Shown here in pieces: positions 1 through 6,515 of a stretch of 12,336 nt of DNA. The notes under the pieces were generated by a model, which searched no databases, was not told the origin of the DNA, and saw only the letters and a list, made by a program, of their open reading frames with translations. Source of the stretch: an uncultured beta proteobacterium (GTDB lineage: Bacteria > Pseudomonadota > Gammaproteobacteria > Burkholderiales > Rhodocyclaceae); assembly GCA_903953145.1 (NCBI GenBank), contig CAJBIL010000360.1, positions 1 to 12,336 on the forward strand, written 5' to 3'. Every line of letters begins with the position of its first letter. Within the stretch, counting starts at the first letter, position 1. Position numbers and translations under genes: made by a program.

Positions 1-407
1 TCACGCTGCGCGGCCGCCCGTCGCTCGGTCAGGTCGTGCAGCAGATACATCACGGTGGGCAAGCCATCGTCCAGCAGATCAACACAGCGCACGGTAACGG
101 ATACCCAACATTCATTCAGACCCGCCACATCCATGGCGAATTCACAACACGCATCGGTTGCCTCGCCACGCAGGCATTGCGCATTCAGCGCCTCCAGCAC
201 CGCAGCCTGTTTGATGACCACCATTTGCTGATAGGGCACCCCAATCCAGCGCTCTCGTGGGCAACCGCTCAGCACCTCAAACGCTGTGTTTACAAAGAGA
301 AGCGTTTCATCGCGCTGTAGCACAATGGGCGTATCAATCGCATCGAGCACCTGGAAACAGCGTGCGTGGGTTTTGGATAAATTCTCAGATGGTATTTGGG
401 TCATCAT
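1..407 (-). CDS. PAS-domain sensor protein, N-terminal part only (runs off the window)
   Basis: An open frame reads from an ATG at 407 (or the adjacent ATG at 404) to the window edge with no stop, giving about 135 residues. GGAG lies 3 nt before the first ATG and 6 nt before the second, so 404 is the better-spaced start. The protein has a PAS fold pattern: a helix ending in FQVLDAIDTPIVLQ, then LLFVNTAFEVLSG, a WIGVPYQQM segment, and a PAC-like end VMYLLHDLTERR that normally leads into a coiled coil and an output domain. That output domain lies outside the window, so histidine kinase, GGDEF protein or stand-alone sensor cannot be told apart. The visible part has seven cysteines, which is high for a PAS domain. 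It is the last visible gene of the minus-strand operon, 22 nt after the HDOD gene. The PAS call is from motif pattern, not from a search. Confidence 0.75.
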   Translation of the reverse strand, partial: MMTQIPSENLSKTHARCFQVLDAIDTPIVLQRDETLLFVNTAFEVLSGCPRERWIGVPYQQMVVIKQAAVLEALNAQCLRGEATDACCEFAMDVAGLNECWVSVTVRCVDLLDDGLPTVMYLLHDLTERRAAAQR

Positions 408-429
408 CGTCTCCAGAATACTTTTTTGG

Positions 430-1287
430 CTATACAGAAATCAGCTGCGCACACGCCTCTGCCGTCTGGGTTTGCAACATCGACACCAACGCGTTCCAGG
501 CTTCATCGCTCATGCCCAGCAGGGCGCGTGTTTGCGCATCAACTTGCGGTATCTGCCCGGTAGCAGGGTTATCCAGATCGAGCGCATGCACCAGCGCGTT
601 GGACAGACACAGCACACCGCCCAGTGTGTCCATCGAGGCACCGCCGGTGTGATGGAGCGCAATGGCCTCGCTGATGATCTGCGGGAAATGCCAATGCGTG
701 GTCAGCATGCGCCCCAACGCGGCGTGGTCAACACCCAGCACGCGCTCCTCGGTCAGCAACCAGGATTGCCCGGTCTCGCCCGCCGTGCGGCGAATTGCCG
801 CCAGATGCGCAGGAAAGCAGCTCGCCAGCACCAGATGCCCGACATCGTGCAGCAAACCTGCGACGAAGGCATAACCGTCGTTAAACCCACGCTGGCGCGC
901 CAGCTCACGCGCGCACAGCGCCGTGGCAATGCTGTGACGCCAGAAACGCGGCAAATCAAAATCCGGGCACGGCACAGTAGAAAACACGCCAGAAACGGCC
1001 GCCGTGACCGTCAGCGAGCGAATGCCCCGCAAGCCCAGCACCTGAATCGCATCATCAATCGAGCCGACCTGCCCGCGCAGGCCATAGAACGAAGAATTGG
1101 CAATACGCAACATCTTCGCCACCAGCGCCTGATCGCGCGATAGTTTTCTGGCCAACTGTTTCAGCACCGGCTGTTCGGCATTCAGCGATTCCATCACCTC
1201 GACCAGCACTGCCGGCAATGAAGGCAGCTTGCCGACGCCACGCAAGAATGTTTCACGATCCAGCAGAAAGGACGGCGCTTGAGTCAT
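430..1287 (-). CDS. HDOD-domain protein
   Basis: This is a 285-residue protein of the HDOD family, helical relatives of HD phosphohydrolases that often act as non-enzymatic signalling effectors beside c-di-GMP and two-component genes. The HDOD pattern is clear: LPSLPAVLVEVMESL near residues 21-35, LVAKMLRIANSSFYGLRG at 55-72, SIDDAIQVLGLRGIRSL at 76-92, and GLLHDVGHLVL at 144-154. The HD pair is therefore at 147-148, followed by GH instead of the more usual GK; LHH at 211-213 follows. Whether it is catalytic cannot be judged. The frame is open to an ATG at 1380, but the start at 1287 is preferred: its ATG overlaps the stop of the upstream receiver-PAS gene (ATGA), and the extra 31 residues are just the upstream gene read in another frame. 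The coupling suggests HDOD is made in proportion to the receiver-PAS protein. Confidence 0.9.
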   Translation of the reverse strand: MTQAPSFLLDRETFLRGVGKLPSLPAVLVEVMESLNAEQPVLKQLARKLSRDQALVAKMLRIANSSFYGLRGQVGSIDDAIQVLGLRGIRSLTVTAAVSGVFSTVPCPDFDLPRFWRHSIATALCARELARQRGFNDGYAFVAGLLHDVGHLVLASCFPAHLAAIRRTAGETGQSWLLTEERVLGVDHAALGRMLTTHWHFPQIISEAIALHHTGGASMDTLGGVLCLSNALVHALDLDNPATGQIPQVDAQTRALLGMSDEAWNALVSMLQTQTAEACAQLISV

Positions 1288-2123
1288 TGAAACAGGCCTT
1301 TCTGGTTTGTAGAAACCAGCGTTAGCAAGCGCCCAAAAACCGTCGTGCGGTCGCCAATACTGCGACATTGCCCGCGCCATACTTTCCGGCCGTCACGCCA
1401 GTTAAATGAAACCGCCACATTGCCTGCCAGCCGGGCGCACAGCTCAGGTGACAGGCGCTCCGTTGCGCTCTCGCCAAACAGCGGCACGCCACCCCCCAGC
1501 AGCGCATCCGCCTCGGCATTGGCGCAAACAATCAAACCGTCACGATCGACACCCAGCATCGGCAGCGGAATGCCGTGCAGCACTTCACGCAGCACCGTCA
1601 GCGCCGCTTCGTCGAGCGCCAGCTGGTGCTGTCTTTCGGCCAGCAAGCCATGCAATTGCTGATTGGCGCAGCGCAGTTCGGCATTCGATTGATCGAGCGC
1701 AGCGGCGAGGCGACGGTTTTCGTCGGCCATCTCCTTATGCGCGAAGGCTTCGGCGATATTGGCACGCAGCTGCGCATCGTCCCACGGCTTGGTGAGAAAT
1801 TTGTAGATCGCCCCGTCATTCACCGCATCCATCACTGATTGCAATTCGGTATAGCCCGACAGCACGAGGCGCAGTGCATGCGGGTGCGTGATCTTGGCGC
1901 AGCGCAGAAACTCGGTGCCGGTCATTGACGGCATACGTTGATCGGAGACGATCACATCCACCTTGTGCGTCAACAGCAGATCCAGCGCAACCTCGCCGCT
2001 GCTGGCACAAACAATCTGGTAGCCGGCGTTGCGAAATACCCGGCGCAGCGCGGCCAGCACGTTTTCTTCGTCATCCACCAGCAGCAGCGTGCGCACGGGA
2101 TGCGCTGCCAGGGCAGCATTCAT
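1284..2123 (-). CDS. Response regulator with receiver and C-terminal PAS-like domain
   Basis: This 279-residue protein has an RpfG-like receiver domain at about 10-130: acidic pair D17-D18, phospho-acceptor D61 in VSDQRMPSMTG, switch residue S89 in LVLSGYTE, and conserved K112 in FLTKPWDD. A coiled coil follows (about 130-180, rich in Leu, Gln, Asn and Glu). The C-terminal 90 residues look like a small PAS domain (HGIPLPMLGVDRDGLIVCANAEADALLG). There is no DNA-binding, HD-GYP or GGDEF output, so it probably works by protein contact, either as a phosphorelay intermediate or as an adaptor to the HDOD protein. Its receiver closely resembles the C-terminal receiver of the GGDEF-EAL protein in the same operon. 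Its start overlaps the hemerythrin-kinase stop by 4 nt (ATGA), and its own stop overlaps the HDOD start the same way. Receiver call firm, PAS call moderate. Confidence 0.9.
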   Translation of the reverse strand: MNAALAAHPVRTLLLVDDEENVLAALRRVFRNAGYQIVCASSGEVALDLLLTHKVDVIVSDQRMPSMTGTEFLRCAKITHPHALRLVLSGYTELQSVMDAVNDGAIYKFLTKPWDDAQLRANIAEAFAHKEMADENRRLAAALDQSNAELRCANQQLHGLLAERQHQLALDEAALTVLREVLHGIPLPMLGVDRDGLIVCANAEADALLGGGVPLFGESATERLSPELCARLAGNVAVSFNWRDGRKVWRGQCRSIGDRTTVFGRLLTLVSTNQKGLFQ

Positions 2124-3604
2124 GCGACTGACTCCTGCGACGTTTCAGGCGTTGCAACTTGTGAGGGCGGCTTGCCATCTCGCGGCAGATACACACGAAA
2201 ACAGCTACCCTTGCCCGGCGTTGATCTCACCTCGATGCGCCCGCCATGGCTTTGCACAATGCTCCAGGCTAGCGACAAGCCCAGCCCGGTGCCCGTGCCC
2301 ACCGGCTTGGTGGTGAAGAAGGGATCAAACACCCGCTCGACCTGTTCGGGTGGAATGCCGCAGCCGGTGTCTTCCACCTCGATCCACACTTCCTGGGCTT
2401 GCGTGCCGCTGCGCACCGTAATAATGCCGATCTTGTCAATGGCCTGTTCTGCATTGGTCAGCAGGTTCATGAATACCTGATTGATCTGCCCCGGATTGCA
2501 CAGCACGGGCGGCAGCACACCATAGTCGCGGATCAGCTCGGCCTTTTGGCGAATCTGGCTCATAACGATGGCGATGGTGCTGTCCAGCCCGGTGTGCAGA
2601 TCGGCTTTCACCCATTGCGACTGATCGAGATGGGAAAAAACTTTCAAATCCTGCACGATGCGTTTGACCCGATCCAGCCCGCTGCGGGATTCTCCGATCA
2701 ACTGCCTGATGTCTTTGCGGACAAAATCGATGTCGCGTTCGCGCTGGTTATCGCGGATTTTTGCAATCATTTGCGGATCACGCGCAATGAGCGGCTCGGC
2801 CGTGGCGTAAATGTCCAGCGTGGCAATCAGATCATCGGCATACGCGCCCAGCGAACTCAGGTTGGAATTAACAAAGCCAATGGGATTGTTGATTTCATGC
2901 GCCACCCCCGCCGCCAACTGGCCGATAGAGGCCATACGCTCGCTCTCGAACAAGCGCGCCCGTGCTTCATCCAGATTGAATCTGGCCTGCATCAACTCGG
3001 CATGCTCGCGACGCAGCTCGCTGTTCGCCTGTTCCAGCGACCGCGTGCGCTCGGCCACCCGCGCTTCCAGTTGCGTGTTGCTATCACGCAGGCGCTGGTT
3101 CATTTCGGTCAGCGAGGCATAGAGATTGTGAATCGCTTCGAGCAATACCGCTTCGCTACCGGAGGGCAATACGGGCGCAGCGTTGTCTTGTGCAAGCACC
3201 CGCCGAGCCATGGCCTGATCGTCGCCAAGAATGTGATAAAGCAGCCAAGATGAGAGCAGACGATGCAACATGGTGGCATCTGCCAGTACATCGTCTACCG
3301 AATGCTCAACGTTATCGTGCTGAAAACGTGTCAGCAGCGTGACGAATTCGCCATGCTTTTCGTGGTGCAGGGTAACCGCAGCCACCTCGGCAATGCCTTT
3401 TTCCCAGATACGCTCTTCACATTTGAAGTGAAGATCGGCGTAGCTCACAACCTCGGCAACGATGCGCGGCAACTTCTCAGCATCGGATTCGAGCACGACG
3501 CGCCCCAGACGATTGATGATATCAACCAGATTTTTATGCTGGCTGTCGATAATCGAAATGCCCGTCAGGTAACGGTCGTTCCACTGAAATGGGGCAATGT
3601 TCAT
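2120..3604 (-). CDS. Bacteriohemerythrin-histidine kinase hybrid
   Basis: This 494-residue protein has no membrane segment and is probably cytoplasmic. Residues 1-135 form a bacteriohemerythrin domain starting with FQWNDRYLTGI. All seven expected diiron ligands are visible: H23, H59, E63 (HFKCE), H80, H84 (HHEKH), H124 and D129 (HILGDD). A coiled coil spans about 160-225. The kinase core has phospho-acceptor H236 in AAGVAHEINNPIGF, N-box N384 (LLTNAEQAID), G1 box D412 in DTGCGIPPE, an F box FDPFFTTK and a G2 box GTGTGLGLSLAW. In this family the diiron site binds O2 and sometimes NO or reacts to redox state, so the inferred role is coupling one of those signals to autophosphorylation. Likely partners are the two similar receivers encoded directly upstream and downstream, both joined to it by 4-nt ATGA overlaps. 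The ligand measured by the protein is not known from sequence. Confidence 0.95.
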   Translation of the reverse strand: MNIAPFQWNDRYLTGISIIDSQHKNLVDIINRLGRVVLESDAEKLPRIVAEVVSYADLHFKCEERIWEKGIAEVAAVTLHHEKHGEFVTLLTRFQHDNVEHSVDDVLADATMLHRLLSSWLLYHILGDDQAMARRVLAQDNAAPVLPSGSEAVLLEAIHNLYASLTEMNQRLRDSNTQLEARVAERTRSLEQANSELRREHAELMQARFNLDEARARLFESERMASIGQLAAGVAHEINNPIGFVNSNLSSLGAYADDLIATLDIYATAEPLIARDPQMIAKIRDNQRERDIDFVRKDIRQLIGESRSGLDRVKRIVQDLKVFSHLDQSQWVKADLHTGLDSTIAIVMSQIRQKAELIRDYGVLPPVLCNPGQINQVFMNLLTNAEQAIDKIGIITVRSGTQAQEVWIEVEDTGCGIPPEQVERVFDPFFTTKPVGTGTGLGLSLAWSIVQSHGGRIEVRSTPGKGSCFRVYLPRDGKPPSQVATPETSQESVA

Positions 3605-5788
3605 ACAGAAATTTCCTCACGGCCATGTTGTGAATGTGCGCCTTGCTGTGCAAGACCATCGTGCATCACAAAAGCCTCGTGAATCAGCGCACACAAATCG
3701 CTGTCATCCCAGGGCTTGGTGATAAATTTGTAAATCGCGCCCTGATTGATCGCATCGGTCAGCGCACTCAGCTCGGTGTAACCGGACAACACCATGCGCA
3801 CGGTGTCCGGGTACAGCAGCTTGACGCGTGACAGCAGTTCGGCACCGGTCATGCCAGGCATGCGCTGGTCGCTCAAAATCACCTGTACCTTGTTCAGCGC
3901 CAGCAGTTCCAGCGCGGCCATACCGGATTCGGCGGTCAAAATGCGGTAGCCGCCACGCCGCAACTGGCGGCGCAGTGCATTCAGTATTTCGATCTCGTCA
4001 TCCACCAGCAACAGCGTGCGCAGTGCCACCGCGGGGTGACGGCCTGCGCCATCCAGCAGGGGTGCGCGACGCATAAATTCAGTGGCTTCTGCGGCGGGCA
4101 GCGGTTTGCTGAACAAATAGCCCTGTATTTCGTCACACAAATGCGCACGCAGATACTGCATCTGGCCGGCGGTTTCCACGCCCTCGGCGATGACATTCAG
4201 GCGCAGGCTGTGCGCCATGGCGATGATGGCCTGCGCGATCAGCGCATCATCCGGTTCTGTGACGATATCCTGGACGAAGGAGCGGTCGATTTTCAGCGTA
4301 TCGAACGGAAACTGCCGCAAATGACCCAAGCTGGAATAGCCGGTGCCAAAGTCGTCCATCGACAACTTAACGCCCAGTTGCTTGAAGCGCCGCAACAAGG
4401 CAATAGCGGATTCGGCGTGAGACATGACCATCGATTCGGTCAGCTCCAGCTCCAGCCAGGCGGCATCCAGCGCATTCACAGTCAACGCGTGCACCACCTG
4501 CTCATACAGATCCGGCTGGCGGAACTGCCGTGCCGAAAGATTGACCGCCACGCGCATCACCGGGAACCCCTCCTGCTGCCATGCGCGGGCTTGCCGGCAT
4601 GCTTCATGCAGCACCCATTGGCCGATCGCGACAATCATGCCGCTGTTCTCGGCCAGCGGAATGAAATCGCCCGGCGCAACCAACCCCCGCGTGGGATGCT
4701 GCCAGCGAATCAGCGCCTCGACCCCGGTCATGGCTCCCGAATACAAGTCGGCCTTGGGCTGGTAGTACAACCGCAGCTCCTGCCGCGACAAAGCCCCGCG
4801 CAAATCGGTTTCAAGAGCAGACAGCGCAGTGACACGCTGAGCCAGTTCGCGTGAAAAACAGCGAAAATCATCACGCCCACCGTCCTTGACCTGATACATC
4901 GCCAAATCGGCCAGACGCAGCAGGGTTTCGGCATCCTGTGCATCACGCGGATACAGACTGGCACCGATGCTGGAGGTAATGCGCAATTCCTGGCCATTGC
5001 AATGGAACGGCGCGGCAAGCGCCTCGCGCAACTTGTTGCCGATGCTATGAAGATGATCTTCCTGCTCGATGCCCGTGAGCAGCACCACAAACTCATCGCC
5101 GCCCACCCGCGCCACGGTGTCGCTGTCGCGCACGCATTCCGTCATGCGACCGGCCACAGCCTGTAGCAGAATGTCACCAGCGCGGTGCCCCAGGGCTTCG
5201 TTGATATGCTTGAATCGATCAAGATCAATCTGCAACACCGCAATCAGTTTCTGGTCGCGTTCGGCATGGTTGATGGCCTGTCGCACGCGGTCATTCAGCA
5301 AAATCTGGTTGGCCAGACCGGTGAGTGGATCGTGGGTCGCCAGGCTGCCAAGTTTCTGCTCTTCCAATACCCGCGCACTGACATCCTGGAGCAGGCTCAG
5401 GGTATGCGTCACCCGACCTCCGTCCACCTTCACCGGCATGACATGAAGTTCATTCCAGAACGAATGACCGTCCTGATGGTAGCTACGCACGACAGCCATG
5501 GCGGGGGCGCCTGCCCGCAGTGCGCTGCGAATCGCCTCCAGCCCCGGTTGGTGCATATCTTCCGCCACCAGAAATCCGGCACCGCGCCCAATGGCGGCTT
5601 CGGCGGTATAGCCGGTGATGCGCGTAAAAGCCGGATTGACATACACGATGGAATGCGGCTTGGCCGTGGCCTCGGTGATGATGATGCCCTGCGGCAGAGC
5701 GGCCATGGCCGCCCCCAGCAATTTCCATTCACCGTTTTGTACCCACTCCACCAGTTGCGGGAACTGCGACGACTGCGGGGGGGGGGGG
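3601..5788 (-). CDS. PAS-GGDEF-EAL-receiver protein (c-di-GMP synthesis/breakdown), frameshifted at its 5' end
   Basis: This is the main part of a c-di-GMP enzyme. Residue numbers are for the repaired 867-aa protein (one C removed from the C12 tract). A PAS domain at about 165-285 (ALPQGIIITEA, IVYVNPAFTRITGYT) is followed by GGDEF at about 290-445 with the motif intact at 368-372 and an RxxD product-inhibition site at R359-D362. The EAL domain (about 470-715) keeps E496 in EAL, N555, E590, D617-D618 in DDFG, K638 and E674 in AEGVE. Both activities are therefore possible. The C-terminal receiver (about 728-850) has D735-D736, D779, S807 and K830. The frame stays open to an ATG at 5904, but above the tract those codons are just the receiver gene read out of frame. 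Without frame repair, the first in-frame ATG below the tract is at 5706 (701 aa, PAS onward). The stop overlaps the hemerythrin-kinase start by 4 nt. Confidence 0.9.
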
Positions 5789-6205
5789 ATGCTCAATCGG
5801 CACCAAGTCCTGAACTGCGGCCAGCAATTCGCTGCCACCCGCCGGCCAGAGCAGGCTCTTGCGACGCGAATGCAGCAAACAGGCCGGCGAGACACAATGT
5901 TCATGACCCTGCGCAGTCAAACGCAAAATCGGCAACCCTGCCTGCATATCACCTTGCCGGATGGCATTGCAAACACCGCAATGCAGGCCGTTGCCTTCGT
6001 TGTCCTGGCGCACATCGAGCACCAGCAAATCGGGCTTTTGTCGCAGCAGATGCAGCGTATCCAGAAGCCCTTCGGATTCCATAACGCGATAACCGGCCGC
6101 ACGCATCACGCGGGATGAAAAATACAATGCATCCACATCACTGCTGACGTTGAGCACTGAAATCATTTTGCCGGGCTGCTTCAGGGGTGACGCATGACTC
6201 GCCAT
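5729..6205 (-). CDS. Degenerate receiver domain, N-terminal part of the split GGDEF-EAL protein
   Basis: As read, this is a 158-residue product. Residues 14-137 have receiver-domain layout: a first strand ISVLNV, helix YFSSRVMRAAGYRV, third strand DLLVLDV with a possible phospho-acceptor at D64, and a fourth strand LPILRLTA. The acidic pair is mostly lost (SSD at 21-23 where related domains have DDD), and the usual KP near the end is replaced by WP (120-121). It is therefore probably a pseudo-receiver. After H139 and four prolines from the C12 tract, the last 16 residues have no family resemblance and are the PAS-linker DNA read in the wrong frame, ending at a TGA at 5729-5731. With one C fewer, it continues directly into the PAS-GGDEF-EAL-receiver frame for 867 residues in total. 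The start at 6205 is supported by GAGGAG 7 nt upstream. It is the first gene of the operon. Confidence 0.8.
   Translation of the reverse strand: MASHASPLKQPGKMISVLNVSSDVDALYFSSRVMRAAGYRVMESEGLLDTLHLLRQKPDLLVLDVRQDNEGNGLHCGVCNAIRQGDMQAGLPILRLTAQGHEHCVSPACLLHSRRKSLLWPAGGSELLAAVQDLVPIEHPPPPAVVAVPATGGVGTKR
5777..5788 (-). repeat. Homopolymeric C12 (G12 on plus strand) tract breaking a reading frame
   Basis: Twelve consecutive G on the plus strand, flanked by C at 5776 and A at 5789. On the coding strand the receiver frame reads CAT CCC CCC CCC CCC GCA, while the PAS frame reads ATC CCC CCC CCC CCG CAG. Eleven or fourteen C residues would put the receiver and the PAS-GGDEF-EAL-receiver in one frame; twelve does not. 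The encoded prolines fall in the inter-domain linker, where length change would be tolerated. Long G/C runs are both frequent sequencing-error sites and known slipped-strand switches. The sequence alone does not decide between these. Confidence 0.95.
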
Positions 6206-6212
6206 GTCGATT

Positions 6213-6218
6213 CTCCTC
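6213..6218 (-). promoter_or_regulatory. Ribosome binding site of the operon's first gene
   Basis: GAGGAG on the minus strand, 7 nt before the ATG at 6205. It decides in favour of this start over the internal ATG 13 codons later and marks the start of translation of the signalling operon. Confidence 0.75.
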
Positions 6219-6349
6219 GCACACGCATGCGCTGCGTACTTGCATCATCGACCATGAAAGCCGAAGGGAGAATCCGTCAATCCCTGATATTGCTTACGAA
6301 ATACCTGATAAGAACTATGGCAAAAGCCTTAATTCTTAAAACATCAGTG

Positions 6350-6473
6350 AACCACGGCGACACGGCGAGCACGGCGAAAAATCAAGGTCTTGCTTGAAGT
6401 TGCCGAACCGCCTTCCGGGTGATGTGCATGAAAGCCTGCCTCCCCCTTGTTTCTCGCAGTGCTCGCCGTGGTT
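6350..6473. repeat. Imperfect inverted-repeat element built on CACGGCGA units
   Basis: The left end (6350-6387) carries three consecutive CACGGCGA-type units and ends in CAAGG. The right end (6445-6473) is, on the opposite strand, AACCACGGCGAGCACTGCGA, then GAAACAAGG. The two ends match as inverted repeats except for one extra 8-nt unit and a few changes on the left, and they enclose about 57 nt. This resembles intergenic dispersed repeats of the type ACCACGG(A/C)GAxCACGG seen in many bacterial genomes, which is from memory and not a search. The plus strand continues into a run of six T (6480-6485) after the right arm. Confidence 0.6.
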
Positions 6474-6515
6474 ATCCGCTTTTTTGCCTTAACCCACACT
6501 AGGCGGCCTGTAAGC

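Larger units (their letters stand above)
6206..6515. other. Intergenic region between fic and the hemerythrin signalling operon
   Basis: These 310 nt lie between the fic stop and the receiver start, both genes on the minus strand. The part next to the operon (6206-6345) is more AT-rich toward 6290-6345 and should hold the operon promoter, but I see no -35/-10 pair good enough to place. The middle is taken up by an inverted-repeat element (6350-6473). No tRNA or riboswitch is apparent, and the short plus-strand open frame here has no ribosome binding site or recognisable product. Confidence 0.6.

Noticed and set aside
286..1143. Long plus-strand open frame opposite the HDOD gene
   Set aside because: Arg/Gln/His-rich composition with no family resemblance; it is the complement of a clear HDOD protein.
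1288..1380. Upstream start for the HDOD gene at 1380
   Set aside because: The added residues are the receiver-PAS gene in another frame; the ATGA overlap at 1284-1287 is a better start.
2399..3253. Long plus-strand open frame opposite the hemerythrin kinase
   Set aside because: Antisense shadow; the minus-strand frame has complete kinase and hemerythrin motifs.
4036..4854. Plus-strand open frame opposite the EAL domain
   Set aside because: Antisense shadow in GC-rich DNA; no recognisable domain.
5185..6084. Plus-strand open frame across the C12 tract
   Set aside because: It crosses the tract but has no domain, no ribosome binding site and lies opposite PAS and receiver coding sequence.
6290..6345. 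Possible sigma-70 or flagellar-sigma promoter for the signalling operon
   Set aside because: Hexamers such as TTGCCA are present but no partner at proper spacing matches well enough to call a promoter.
6194..6397. Small plus-strand open frame in the fic/operon intergenic region
   Set aside because: No ribosome binding site, no recognisable product, and it runs into the inverted-repeat element.
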